From Cytophagales bacterium (GTDB lineage: Bacteria > Bacteroidota > Bacteroidia > Cytophagales > 172606-1), in assembly GCA_030446715.1 (NCBI GenBank), contig JAUJMU010000008.1, forward strand, positions 124,001-188,000: a stretch of 64,000 nt of DNA, read 5' to 3'. The notes under the pieces were generated by a model. It searched no databases, was not told the DNA's origin, and saw nothing but the letters and a program-made list of their open reading frames with translations. Below, one piece after another: positions 27,444 to 36,540 of the stretch; positions within the stretch are counted from its first letter, which is position 1; each line of letters starts with the position of its first letter. A program made the translations under genes and the position numbers.

Positions 27444-28925
27444 TTACTTAGTGGGATCAGGTGCCGTTCCGGCGGTTCCTTCCGCCCGGTATTGTTCCAT
27501 CCGCATGGTTAGCTGGGCTACTTTCCCGGGGTATTTAGTGTATAGATTCATGGTTTCACCCGGGTCTTCTTGCAGGTTATACAGTTCTCCTTTCACGGGC
27601 GGCGCCTCTGCCAGACCCCACTGCCGCTGCAATACCCCGGTACCATTGCCCAGAATCAGTTTCCAATCCCCTTCCCGGACTGTGTGCCCCTCTATGATTA
27701 AGCCTTCCCGCCGGACAGCTCCTTTACCAAGTAAAGCCGGCAATAAATTATAACTGTCCCGGCTGACCTCCGCCGAAAGCGTATCCCCTGCCACGGCGGC
27801 AAAGGTGGCCAGCATGTCGGTAAAGCAGAGCATTTGGGAAGAAGAGGTATTGGACTCTATTTTACCCGGCCAGCGGGCTATGAACGGGACCCGGTGGGCG
27901 CCTTCGTACGCATCCAGTTTCATCCCCCGGTACGGGCCCGCTGCCCGGTGGCTAAACTTCTGAATGTCTTTTTGGAACCATACCGGACCATTGTCACTGG
28001 TAAAAATGACCAGGGTATTTTCCGCAAGGCCCAGGTTTTCCAACGCTTGCAGCACCTGGCCCACGGCATCGTCTACCTGCATGGTAAAGTCGCCGTATTC
28101 CCCGGCGCTGCTTTTACCTTTAAACTCTTTTTGGGCCACCCAGGGAGTATGCGGAGCCGTCAGGGAGAAATACAGAAAGAATGGCTGCCTTTTTTTCTCT
28201 TTGACGTGGTTTTGCATGAATGCAACGGCTTTTCTGGTAAAATCCGGCAATACCTCCTGGTGCTTGAAGCCTGGTGCTATTTTGCCTTCCCGCCAGAAGG
28301 CGCCGGAAATAGTACTCGTGGCATCCGGGCTCTGGTTCCCGGCAATGGTATCGGTAGGCGCTTCTACGGCCCGCCGGTTCTCAATGTAAAAATAAGGCGG
28401 TATATCAAGGGAAGCGTGCATGCCGTAGAAATAATCGAACCCCCGGTCCAACGGGCCACCCTGGAAAGGTTGGCTGTAGTCTGCTTGATCCCAATCCTTC
28501 ACCCCGTCGAAGCCCAGGTGCCATTTGCCGATCATGGCGGTGTGGTAGCTGTTTCGCTTCAGCAGGGAGGCAACCGTAAGGCGATCCGGTGCGACCAAAC
28601 TGCCGCGTTTCACGTCCATGGTTTTGCGGAGCGGATACTGGCCCGTGATGAAACCGTAGCGGGAAGGCACGCACCAGGAACCGGGGGCGTGGGCATCGGT
28701 GAATTTCATGCCTTCAACGGCCAGGCGGTCGAGGGCCGGCGTAGGTATCCTCGATTCGGAGTTAAAACTTCGCACATCCCCGTACCCCATATCATCGGCC
28801 AGAATAAACACAATATTAGGCAAGCTTTTCGGGGGCACTTTACCCTGGGCATTTATGGGACTCGTAGAGCGTGGCCCGGCGCAGGCTATAAAAACAAACA
28901 AAAAAGCTAAAAAGTGATGCGGCAT
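27444..28925 (-). CDS. Sulfatase lipoprotein, arylsulfatase-like
   Basis: A 493-residue sulfatase with a short lipoprotein signal (FVFIAC, Cys15). Key motifs are NIVFILADDMGYGDVRSFN, Cys85-Val-Pro-Ser-Arg89, GKWHLGFDGVKDWDQADYSQ and VIFTSDNGPVWFQKDIQKF. It is the first gene of the sulfatase operon and lies 144 bases after the LamG-like membrane protein gene, which might share the transcript. It resembles the sulfatase at 22688 most closely in layout, including a PYFYIENRR segment parallel to PCVYVENHR there. Complete at both ends. Confidence 0.92.
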   Translation of the reverse strand: MPHHFLAFLFVFIACAGPRSTSPINAQGKVPPKSLPNIVFILADDMGYGDVRSFNSESRIPTPALDRLAVEGMKFTDAHAPGSWCVPSRYGFITGQYPLRKTMDVKRGSLVAPDRLTVASLLKRNSYHTAMIGKWHLGFDGVKDWDQADYSQPFQGGPLDRGFDYFYGMHASLDIPPYFYIENRRAVEAPTDTIAGNQSPDATSTISGAFWREGKIAPGFKHQEVLPDFTRKAVAFMQNHVKEKKRQPFFLYFSLTAPHTPWVAQKEFKGKSSAGEYGDFTMQVDDAVGQVLQALENLGLAENTLVIFTSDNGPVWFQKDIQKFSHRAAGPYRGMKLDAYEGAHRVPFIARWPGKIESNTSSSQMLCFTDMLATFAAVAGDTLSAEVSRDSYNLLPALLGKGAVRREGLIIEGHTVREGDWKLILGNGTGVLQRQWGLAEAPPVKGELYNLQEDPGETMNLYTKYPGKVAQLTMRMEQYRAEGTAGTAPDPTK

Positions 28926-29069
28926 ATTTAACGATCAATTAAAAATTAATAATTTTATAAATGCTCTTGCTGCCAGCCAGGGAGAATTCATATAGTTTTA
29001 TAGTATGTTTAAAATTTTTGTTACTAAAATGGCTGATGCGGCGCAAGGTGGCCCAATGCTCATGTTTAC

Positions 29070-30446
29070 TTACTCAAAATGATCCTCATATACCAGCTTG
29101 TCTTCCCCATCAAACAGCTTCACATGATCGATTGACCCGGTTCCCCGGGTGGTGAGAATAATTCCCTTGATTTTCCCTATTGGCACCGTATAGCTGAGGG
29201 TATAGATCTGCTTCCCATCCATATAAAACGTTACTTTTCTATCTCTTACCTCCATCCGACCCGTATGCCACTGCGACATATCCTGGCCAAAAGCGGCCAG
29301 ATCTTTATATTTACCCAACACTTTCACCTCGCCTGCCCGTATTTCAGCATGACTGCTTACGCCCGGGTTTAAGAAATGAGAGCGGTGCACGCCCTCTTCT
29401 CCGACAATTTGAGTAATTACATCACAAAACTTCCATTCAGTGGTACTATCCTTATTCAAGAACCGGGTTTCGAGCGTACACTGGTCGCCACTGGCCGCAA
29501 AATCGTCTATATTCCGGTAAGACACCCAGTAGGAAAGCCGGTTGATCCCAATGGAATCAATGTATTTCTGGGACATGTACAACTCGCCTTTCTTTCTGAA
29601 AACTTGTTGATTATCTACCGGTACCCCGTGATGGCGATTGTTCGTATAAAAGATTACCCCTTTCCACCCATTACTCAGGGCATGGACATTCAACTGGGCC
29701 AGTGTCTGCTTTTTTGCGGTAAGCTTTACTTTATAAAAATGAGGTATGAGGTAGGTATAGGCAATCCGGTCCTGGTCCCTGGGCAGCAACTCTTTCGTTT
29801 TATCGCCAAACTCAATAAATACACTATCGGCTTTTACTTTTGAAATATCGTATTCATAGACCGGGGTGAAAGGCACGGAAGCTTTTATGTTAACAGCGGT
29901 CAACGTGGCGGTTCCTGCCGTGCCTGGTTCCCCAGAACTATAGAAATAGAATACAGCGTAAACGATAGCCGAGCCGGCAATCAGACCCAGAGGAGCCAGG
30001 AGCCATAGGTTTATCGGTGCCCGGGGTTTCTTCCTGTTACCCGCTTCCGGGACGGCTTTAGGTTTTTTTTCCCGTACCACCTCTGCAGTAAGCCTGCCAC
30101 TGTCTGCTATACTAAGCTTGTCATAGTCTTTCAAGGGAGGCAACCCTTCCCGGTCAGGTACGGTGACCGGATTCTGTCGTTTGAAATCTTCCCAATCCTC
30201 GTAACCCAGGTAAAGGGCGAGGGCATTTTTGGTATCGAGCTGAGGGTTGTAGTCCTTACTCGTTTCTACCTTGCCAAACAAGCGTTTCAAAGTGATCGAA
30301 CTGATGTATATCTTTGAAACCTCAATTATTTGTTCACTCAGCTTCTGGTATTCCTTATTTTTCCAATGCTTGCTTAGTCCCCAGCGTTGTTTTTCCTCGA
30401 TTTGCTGAATACACCGGTTAAGGTAGAAAGGTTCTTCCAACGGCAT
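29070..30446 (-). CDS. Single-span membrane protein with cytoplasmic N-domain and LamG-like C-terminal domain
   Basis: A 458-residue protein. The N-terminal 95 residues (KHWKNKEYQKLSEQIIEVSK, SSITLKRLFGKVETSKDYNP, ALALYLGYEDWEDFKRQNP) are helical and look like a cytoplasmic, possibly DNA-binding module. A membrane span follows at about 148-172 (LWLLAPLGLIAGSAIVYAVF). The periplasmic part begins with a PKD-like beta region (FTPVYEYDISKVKADSVFIEFGD) and ends with a concanavalin/LamG-like domain (KVTFYMDGKQIYTLSYTVPIG). The architecture would suit a transmembrane sensor that binds a ligand outside and acts on DNA inside, but that is inference. It sits at the head of the sulfatase run and divergent from the beta-helix genes, next to triple 12-bp repeats. 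Confidence 0.75.
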   Translation of the reverse strand: MPLEEPFYLNRCIQQIEEKQRWGLSKHWKNKEYQKLSEQIIEVSKIYISSITLKRLFGKVETSKDYNPQLDTKNALALYLGYEDWEDFKRQNPVTVPDREGLPPLKDYDKLSIADSGRLTAEVVREKKPKAVPEAGNRKKPRAPINLWLLAPLGLIAGSAIVYAVFYFYSSGEPGTAGTATLTAVNIKASVPFTPVYEYDISKVKADSVFIEFGDKTKELLPRDQDRIAYTYLIPHFYKVKLTAKKQTLAQLNVHALSNGWKGVIFYTNNRHHGVPVDNQQVFRKKGELYMSQKYIDSIGINRLSYWVSYRNIDDFAASGDQCTLETRFLNKDSTTEWKFCDVITQIVGEEGVHRSHFLNPGVSSHAEIRAGEVKVLGKYKDLAAFGQDMSQWHTGRMEVRDRKVTFYMDGKQIYTLSYTVPIGKIKGIILTTRGTGSIDHVKLFDGEDKLVYEDHFE

Positions 30447-30851
30447 TGCACCAAAGTTTACAGACCGAACAGGTTTTGCGATACGAAAACACCGGTTGTG
30501 TTATTCTTCCGGGTATCCCAAATAAAGCAAGCCAGGTATTCTTCTAAATTACGCATCCCGGGCGAAAATGCAGCGCAATCAGATCGAAATATAGCCCTCT
30601 TTTTCATGAGTTTTTGAAATTCTGATCAACATTCTGATCAACATTCTGATCAACTCTTTCAGACGACCCTTTTCTTCGGCCGGTTTTGGTTGCATCTGCC
30701 CGTCTTTTCCCTTCTCAAGCATTCCCTGCACTGATTAAGATTCTGTCTACCCTGTTCAGTAGGGTACAGGAAAAAATACTTCTAAATTTACTTCAATAAA
30801 AAATTTAAATACTTATAAATCCTTTTACTTCAAAGATTCAACTAAAAACTT
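30447..30851. promoter_or_regulatory. Divergent control region of the sulfatase and beta-helix genes
   Basis: The 405-base gap between oppositely transcribed genes becomes very AT-rich from about 30770 toward the plus-strand start at 30852. It holds the triple 12-bp repeats and a hairpin with TACCCT (30748-30753) pairing with AGGGTA (30761-30766). Promoters for both sides must lie here, although I cannot fix exact -33/-7 boxes by eye. Confidence 0.5.
30619..30654. repeat. Three tandem 12-bp repeats, possible operator
   Basis: The unit ATTCTGATCAAC occurs three times without spacing (30619-30630, 30631-30642, 30643-30654), each containing the palindrome TGATCA. It lies in the divergent region about 170 bases from the minus-strand gene and 200 bases from the plus-strand gene. 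Evenly spaced repeats of about one helical turn are typical of cooperative regulator binding, but simple slippage expansion is the alternative. Confidence 0.85.
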
Positions 30852-33368
30852 ATGGACCCAAAAACATTTACTAAAAAAACGTCTGGTCTTTTTGCGCTTG
30901 TCGGTCTGCTTTTGGTACCACCCGTTTACGGACAGGTAGTACCCATTAAAGCCCACAATTATCCCGTACCCGCTTCCGGTTGCGTTAAATTCGTAGCCCC
31001 CGAACCCACCGGAAAAGACAGCAATCTGGGTACCCAGGCATCCCCCTGGACCCTCTCCCGGGCGTTGGCCGAAGCCGCTGATGGCTGCGTAGTCGTATTA
31101 AGAGGCGGTGAATACCGCCAGCTAAACAAGGAAAAGATCACTAATTCCATTACCCTGCAGCCTTTTGGGGATGAAAATGCCTGGATCAAGGGCAGTACCG
31201 TACTGAGCACGTGGACCCAGACTACCAACGGAGCCGGGGGTACGGTTTGGCGATACGATAACTGGACTACGGAATTCCCCGAGAGTGACATTGACGTAAG
31301 GAATCTTGATTCGCTGTTTCTGATGTCCGATAACCGGGACATGCTGTTTGTAAATGACATTTCCCTGAAGCAGGTAGCTTCTTTGGCCGAAGTGACCGCC
31401 GGGAAATTTTTCGTGAACTACGCTACCGATAAGATCTTTATCGGTACCAGTCCGGTAAATAAGAAAGTGGAATCTACCCGGTATGAAACGCCATTTCTCG
31501 ATAAAAATCCCAGTACAGGATCTCAGTTTTTTCATGCTGATCATATAACGATCAAAGGCATTGGGTTTTCGCATTTTGCGGATGGGGTAGAACTGAATTC
31601 TCTGAGAGGCCTGCAGCTTTTAGACAATACGTTTGCCTGGAATGGGGTAACGGGCATTGAAATTCTGGCCCCAACCTCTGTTATCAGGGGCAACACCATG
31701 GCTTATAATGGTCAACAGGGACTGGGGGGGCATAACCTCAAGAATTCTTTGGTGGAGTATAACCATGCGTATGAAAATAACATTGAAAACTTCAAAAACA
31801 CCTGGAGTGCGGCCGGGATGAAAATTATCAGGACACCTTACGTAAAAGTAAGGCATAATACCATAGAAAGAACCCGTAATAAGGCCACTGGTTTATGGTT
31901 CGATATTTCCTGCTATGATTTCGAAGCGGTAAATAATACCATAAAGGATAATGAAGGCTTCGGGGTTTTTGCTGAATTAAGCAACGAACCCATCATTGCC
32001 GGGAATCTTTTCGTGAATAACAGAAATTTTGCAATTACCATTTCCGATACCGATTCGTCGGAAGTGTGGAATAATACCATTATAGGAAAAGGTATTTTTA
32101 TTAAGGATAGTGATCGTTTAGCTGGTCCTGAATATCCGGACGAAATTACCTGGATCACCAAAAACAATATTATTAAAAACAATATCATATCCACTACTGA
32201 TCAATTATGGCTGGAGTACAAGGCGGATGCTGATTTTCAGGTAAAGGCCAGTAACTACAATGGGTTTTACCGGGGCGCCGCCACGAATACTGATGTAATC
32301 ATTAAATGGAATAATACCGGAGAGTACACCACGCTTGCCGCTTTCAGAGCCGCCGTGAGCGGGTACGAAGTAAATTCAAAAGCGTTCTATAACCAGGATA
32401 GCCACCCTTACTTTATCAGCAGCACCAATTACCGGCTTAAACCGGGTTCGGCAGCGATTGGCGCCGGCCAGGCTCTTCCGGCTCACGTAGCGGCGGCCCT
32501 GGGCTGGCCCGCGGGAGTGGTGGTAGATATGGGCGCTTTCCAGAACCAAGCCATCATTGCCGGGGCGGATACGTATGCCGCCAAAGCCACCCTTACTACC
32601 AACTACGGCAGTGATGCGGAGTTTCAGGTTAAATTGGGTACGGACCCGGGCATCAAAGAAGCCTTCCTTAAGTTTGATATAGCTAATGTGGCAGGAGACA
32701 TAACCAATGCCCGGATAAGGATATACGGTAAATTGGTTGCGGATGGAGCTGCCGTACAAGTACAGGCGTTTGCTTGCGCCACTACCGGCTGGGTGGAGTC
32801 CACCCTGAACTGGAACAATAAGCCAGCTTCTGCCGGTTCGGTGCTATCATCCAATACCGTAAGCAGCGGCACTGTCAGCCAATGGTTTGAATTTGACGTG
32901 AGTAACTATCTGAAAACCCAGCAGGCGAACGGAGCTGCCACGGTAAGCTTTGTGCTGAAAGGAGCCACCAGTTCTACGGTACATGCCACATTTAACTCCT
33001 CGGAGGCGACCTCAAACAAACCCGAGTTGATTGTAGACTATACGGCCGACCCCGGATCAACCACCTCGGCCAAACTGGCAAAAGCAGAAACAATACGGGA
33101 AGCAACAACCCCGGAGGCGGCAGTAAGGCTGTATCCGAATCCGGCCCGCGAGCAGCTGCACATCGCCCTTGCGGCCGGCGCTGCTGAACCGGTAGCCATC
33201 ACGGTGACCAACGCGGTAGCAAAGCCGGTGATCAGCCTGCAAAAAGTACTCACCAGCGGACCCCAGGCAGTAACGCTGGACGTGAGTAGCCTCAGCCCCG
33301 GACTTTATTTTGTCACCATCCGTAAAGGAACCGAACGCATCACCCGGAAGGTACTCGTTACCCGTTAA
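30852..33368 (+). CDS. Secreted right-handed beta-helix protein with CBM96-like domain and T9SS sorting domain
   Basis: An 838-residue protein with signal peptide (LFALVGLLLVPPVYGQ). Residues about 45-560 form a right-handed parallel beta-helix of the pectate-lyase type: GGEYRQLNKEKITNSITLQP, LLDNTFAWNGVTGIEILAP, EVWNNTIIGKG and NNIIKNNIIS are coil repeats. About 570-740 is a DNRLRE/CBM96-like module (YGSDAEFQVKLGTDPGIKEA, FLKFDI, WVESTLNWNNKPASAGS). The last 85 residues are a type A T9SS sorting domain (VRLYPNPAREQLHIAL, LSPGLYFVTIRKGTERITRK), so it is secreted to the surface. It may be a lyase or polymer-binding protein; no catalytic residues can be confirmed. A strong terminator follows, and a paralogue lies next to it. 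Confidence 0.88.
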   Translation: MDPKTFTKKTSGLFALVGLLLVPPVYGQVVPIKAHNYPVPASGCVKFVAPEPTGKDSNLGTQASPWTLSRALAEAADGCVVVLRGGEYRQLNKEKITNSITLQPFGDENAWIKGSTVLSTWTQTTNGAGGTVWRYDNWTTEFPESDIDVRNLDSLFLMSDNRDMLFVNDISLKQVASLAEVTAGKFFVNYATDKIFIGTSPVNKKVESTRYETPFLDKNPSTGSQFFHADHITIKGIGFSHFADGVELNSLRGLQLLDNTFAWNGVTGIEILAPTSVIRGNTMAYNGQQGLGGHNLKNSLVEYNHAYENNIENFKNTWSAAGMKIIRTPYVKVRHNTIERTRNKATGLWFDISCYDFEAVNNTIKDNEGFGVFAELSNEPIIAGNLFVNNRNFAITISDTDSSEVWNNTIIGKGIFIKDSDRLAGPEYPDEITWITKNNIIKNNIISTTDQLWLEYKADADFQVKASNYNGFYRGAATNTDVIIKWNNTGEYTTLAAFRAAVSGYEVNSKAFYNQDSHPYFISSTNYRLKPGSAAIGAGQALPAHVAAALGWPAGVVVDMGAFQNQAIIAGADTYAAKATLTTNYGSDAEFQVKLGTDPGIKEAFLKFDIANVAGDITNARIRIYGKLVADGAAVQVQAFACATTGWVESTLNWNNKPASAGSVLSSNTVSSGTVSQWFEFDVSNYLKTQQANGAATVSFVLKGATSSTVHATFNSSEATSNKPELIVDYTADPGSTTSAKLAKAETIREATTPEAAVRLYPNPAREQLHIALAAGAAEPVAITVTNAVAKPVISLQKVLTSGPQAVTLDVSSLSPGLYFVTIRKGTERITRKVLVTR

Positions 33369-33378
33369 AGGTTTTATT

Positions 33379-33434
33379 ACCCGTACCACTTACCCGGCCC
33401 GTACAATCAGCCGGGCCGGGTAAGTGGTACGGGT
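33379..33434 (+). terminator. Strong intrinsic terminator between the beta-helix genes
   Basis: A perfect 23-base stem (33379-33401 with 33412-33434) has a 10-base loop and begins 11 bases after the stop of the first beta-helix gene. The sequence after it is only mildly T-rich. The two beta-helix genes are therefore probably separate transcription units, or are expressed in unequal amounts. Confidence 0.88.
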
Positions 33435-33492
33435 TGAGCTTTGTTTACGCTGCAAATTTTATTCACTAATCCCACCCTTAAAATAAAATCAG

Positions 33493-36198
33493 ATGAAAGC
33501 AAAAATTACCTGTTCAAGTCCCTTCCAATGGCTTCTTTTAGTCGCCTTGCTGTATGTGTCCGCCGGTCAGCTCTGGGCCCAAAAGGTAGAACTGAAGCAA
33601 ACCAATTATCTCATTCCCGGTAGTGGCGTAGTCATTTACGTGGCCCCGGAAGATGCCGCCTCAAATCCGGGTGTAGCCACTAACACCGGCACGAGTCCCG
33701 CTTCGCCCTGGACGTTAAGTAAGGCCCTGTTGGCGGCGCCGGCTGGTGCCACCGTGATTCTGCGGGGCGGCGAGTACCGCTCGGTCAATCAGAGCAAAAT
33801 CACTAATAAAATCACCTTGCAGGCCTATCCGGGCGAAAAACCCTGGATCAAAGGCAGTATCGTAGTAACCGATTGGCAACCACTAGGTCAGGTATGGGTG
33901 CACGCTGGCTGGCCCTACCAATTTCCCCGAACTACCGTAAAGGAAGACATCGGCACCAACCCATTGTGTGATAACCGGGATATGGTGTTTATCAATGATA
34001 TAGCCCTCACTCAAGTGGACACCCTGAGCAAAGTAGGCCCCGGCACGTTTTACGTCGATTATGCCGCAGATAAACTCTATATCGGTACCGATCCCTCGAC
34101 GGGCAGAGTCGAATCTACCCGCTACGATTCGCCCATCATGCGCAAGACGCCCACTGGGGGAGAGTTCAGGGTACCTAATGGCACGGCCATGAAAGGCATC
34201 GGCTTTACCCATTTTGCCGATGAAGGGCTGGAAGTAGTCTGTGCCGGAGGGTTGCTGCTTGAAAACAATACGTTTGCCTGGAATGGTACTGCGGGCGCGG
34301 GCCTGGTGGCGCCCACGGCTATCATCAGAGGCAATACCTTTGCCTATAACGGCAAACAGGGGATGGGTGGAAATAACCTTAAAGAAACCCTGGTAGAACA
34401 CAATATATCTTACCAAAATAACGTAGAAAATTACAGTCTCAAATGGTCGGCGGCCGGGATAAAAGTAATTAACAGCAAAAAAACCAGCATCAGGCACAAT
34501 GTGGTAGAAAACAATAACGGGGCCGGCATCTGGATTGATATAAGCGTGATAGACAATGAATTAAGCTACAACACAATAAAAAGAAATAACGGATTCGGTA
34601 TCTTCTCCGAGTTAAGCAACGGTACGCTGATTGCCGGTAATCTGCTCATCGATAATAGGAACTTCGGGGTGGCCATCGCCGATGGGGATTCCTCAGAAGT
34701 ATGGAACAATACCATTGTCAGCGCCAATGGCAAGGGCTTTTACGTGAAAGACTCGCCCCGCTTAGCTTCATCGGTGCAGCCGGGCAGTCCGTTTTATAAC
34801 AACAGCCGGGAATGCACCTGGATCACGCGGGGCAATATTATCAAAAACAACATCGTAGTTACCAGCACCGGCTTATGGATGGAGAATACTGCTCCGGCTG
34901 CTTTGCAGGTAAAAGAGAGTGATTTTAATGGTTACTACCGCACCTCCACTAATGATGATGCCAATATCTACAAGTGGAACGCCGTAAATTATAAATCATT
35001 AGATGCCTTTAAAGCGGCCGTTCCGAATTACGAGACACACTCTGTTGCAGCATACAGACCGGCAGCTAATCCATTCTTTGCTGATACCACGTATGTGTTA
35101 AAGGCAGGTTCTCCGGCTATAAAAGCAGGTGCACCCCTGCCGGCTAAAGTAGCCGAGCTATTAGGTTTACCCGCAGGTAAAGCTGTTGATATGGGAGCCG
35201 TGCAGACGGTAGCGCCGGCAGCACCAGGTAATCTGACGGCCAATGTGCTGTCCCAGCGTACCATAGAGCTTACCTGGCAGGACCAGGCCGACAACGAAGA
35301 AGGTTACCGGGTGGAAAGGGCGACCGATAGCTTATTTGTAACCGTAGCCAGCCTGGCGGCCAATGCCACCTCTTACCGGGATACGGCGCTTAGCGCCGGC
35401 ACGGCTTACCGCTACCGGGTAGTAGCCCATAACAGCGGCGGGGAGAGTCCTTCCGATGAAGTCGGAGCCAGTACGCTGGCAGCAGGTACCGGCTTACTGG
35501 CCAGTTACTACAAAAGCAAACACTTTAACGGTTCAAGCTTCACCAGAACCGATCCGCAGGTAGACTTCCAGTGGGGAGAGGATTCCCCGGACGCTTCCCT
35601 GAGCCATAACACTTTCTCAGTAAGGTGGGAAGGCGAGCTGGAGGCTGTTTATTCCCAAACCTATACCTTCAAAACCGTAACCGACGACGGAGTAAGGCTG
35701 TGGGTAGACGGGGTATTGCTGATTGATGACTGGACGGAAAGGGGGGTAAGGGAAAACTCGGCCGCAATAACTCTCCAAGCCGACAAGCGGTACGCTATCA
35801 AAATGGAATATTACGAAAATGACGGGCAAGCCCTGGCCAGCCTCTACTGGTCGGGCGCCGGCCAGCCTGAGCAGGTCATCCCCCAGGCGCAACTCTATCC
35901 GGCCGCAGTAGCCAGTCCCGGTGAAGGTTCTTACTGGCAGGAGGAGATGGCCATCCGGCTGTACCCCAATCCGGCCACTGCCTGGGTAACGCTGGTGTTC
36001 ACGGCAGCCCGGCAGCAATCCGGCTCCGTTGTGGTGAAAGAAAATTTTTCCGGGCAGGTAAGCCGGCTTACCTGCCGGGTACAGGCCGGAGAAAACACGG
36101 TACCGGTGAACGTGTCCCGATTCAGAGCAGGCCTCTACCTGATTGACCTTTCCGTGGACGGCAAGCGGCTGGTCAAAAGGCTGATGATAGACAAATAG
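33493..36198 (+). CDS. Secreted right-handed beta-helix protein with FN3, PA14 and T9SS sorting domains
   Basis: A 901-residue paralogue of the preceding protein. After a signal peptide (LLLVALLYVSAGQLWAQ) it has the same beta-helix core to about residue 575: GGEYRSVNQSKITNKITLQA, LLENNTFAWNGTAGAGLVAP and EVWNNTIVSANGKGF. Then come an FN3 domain (about 578-660: IELTWQDQADNEEGYRVERA, YRYRVVAHNSGGESPSDEV), a PA14 domain (about 665-800: LLASYYKSKHFNGSSF, YTFKTVTDDGVRLWVDGVLL) and a T9SS type A sorting domain (MAIRLYPNPATAWVTLVF, FRAGLYLIDLSVDGKRLVKR). The C-terminal modules differ completely from those of its neighbour, while the helix is shared. Likely a surface-secreted polysaccharide-active protein; whether lyase or binding protein is not decided by sequence. 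Confidence 0.88.
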   Translation: MKAKITCSSPFQWLLLVALLYVSAGQLWAQKVELKQTNYLIPGSGVVIYVAPEDAASNPGVATNTGTSPASPWTLSKALLAAPAGATVILRGGEYRSVNQSKITNKITLQAYPGEKPWIKGSIVVTDWQPLGQVWVHAGWPYQFPRTTVKEDIGTNPLCDNRDMVFINDIALTQVDTLSKVGPGTFYVDYAADKLYIGTDPSTGRVESTRYDSPIMRKTPTGGEFRVPNGTAMKGIGFTHFADEGLEVVCAGGLLLENNTFAWNGTAGAGLVAPTAIIRGNTFAYNGKQGMGGNNLKETLVEHNISYQNNVENYSLKWSAAGIKVINSKKTSIRHNVVENNNGAGIWIDISVIDNELSYNTIKRNNGFGIFSELSNGTLIAGNLLIDNRNFGVAIADGDSSEVWNNTIVSANGKGFYVKDSPRLASSVQPGSPFYNNSRECTWITRGNIIKNNIVVTSTGLWMENTAPAALQVKESDFNGYYRTSTNDDANIYKWNAVNYKSLDAFKAAVPNYETHSVAAYRPAANPFFADTTYVLKAGSPAIKAGAPLPAKVAELLGLPAGKAVDMGAVQTVAPAAPGNLTANVLSQRTIELTWQDQADNEEGYRVERATDSLFVTVASLAANATSYRDTALSAGTAYRYRVVAHNSGGESPSDEVGASTLAAGTGLLASYYKSKHFNGSSFTRTDPQVDFQWGEDSPDASLSHNTFSVRWEGELEAVYSQTYTFKTVTDDGVRLWVDGVLLIDDWTERGVRENSAAITLQADKRYAIKMEYYENDGQALASLYWSGAGQPEQVIPQAQLYPAAVASPGEGSYWQEEMAIRLYPNPATAWVTLVFTAARQQSGSVVVKENFSGQVSRLTCRVQAGENTVPVNVSRFRAGLYLIDLSVDGKRLVKRLMIDK

Positions 36199-36259
36199 CC
36201 CAACTCAGAGGATTACGGCAGTTGGAAAAAGTAACGGGGTCACAGGCGCGGCGCCAACC

Positions 36260-36312
36260 GCCGGGCAGCAAGGCCCGGCTTTTCCCGCTTAACTGCCCGG
36301 ATCAGGGCAGTT
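36260..36312 (+). terminator. Paired terminator hairpins after the beta-helix gene
   Basis: First hairpin: GCCGGGC (36260-36266) with GCCCGGC (36273-36279), 6-base loop, followed by TTTT. Second: AACTGCCC (36291-36298) with GGGCAGTT (36305-36312), 6-base loop. Both lie 60-115 bases after the plus-strand stop, and at least the first has the form of an intrinsic terminator. Confidence 0.65.
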
Positions 36313-36504
36313 CAATTCTTTCAAGTTTTTTATTCCTGCCCGGGGTTACAAACCGGGCCTTCAAACACGGTCCCCGTCAAGTCATCGTAATATTTTATTT
36401 AGCACCCCCTGCAACAGTAGCGGAAGCGGTGCTTACTGGAGTTACGATGACCATGAAGACTACTCCCGCAGTGAGGGCAAGTCAACCCTTCTACTTGAAA
36501 ACCC

Positions 36505-36534
36505 GAATTGCGCCTTTTCGTAAAGCCGCAATTC
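36505..36534 (-). terminator. Hairpin after the glycosidase-like gene
   Basis: GAATTGCG (36505-36512) pairs with CGCAATTC (36527-36534) around 14 bases, six bases after the minus-strand stop at 36541. On the minus strand it is followed by GGGTTTTC. The fit to a terminator is moderate. The remaining sequence from 36199 to 36540 shows no gene. Confidence 0.5.
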
Positions 36535-36540
36535 ATCCCT

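Noticed and set aside
27834-28910. 358-residue plus-strand open frame
   Set aside because: Antisense of the sulfatase at 27444-28925, which has all the family motifs.
30619-30654. CRISPR array
   Set aside because: The 12-bp units are contiguous with no spacers and there are no cas genes.
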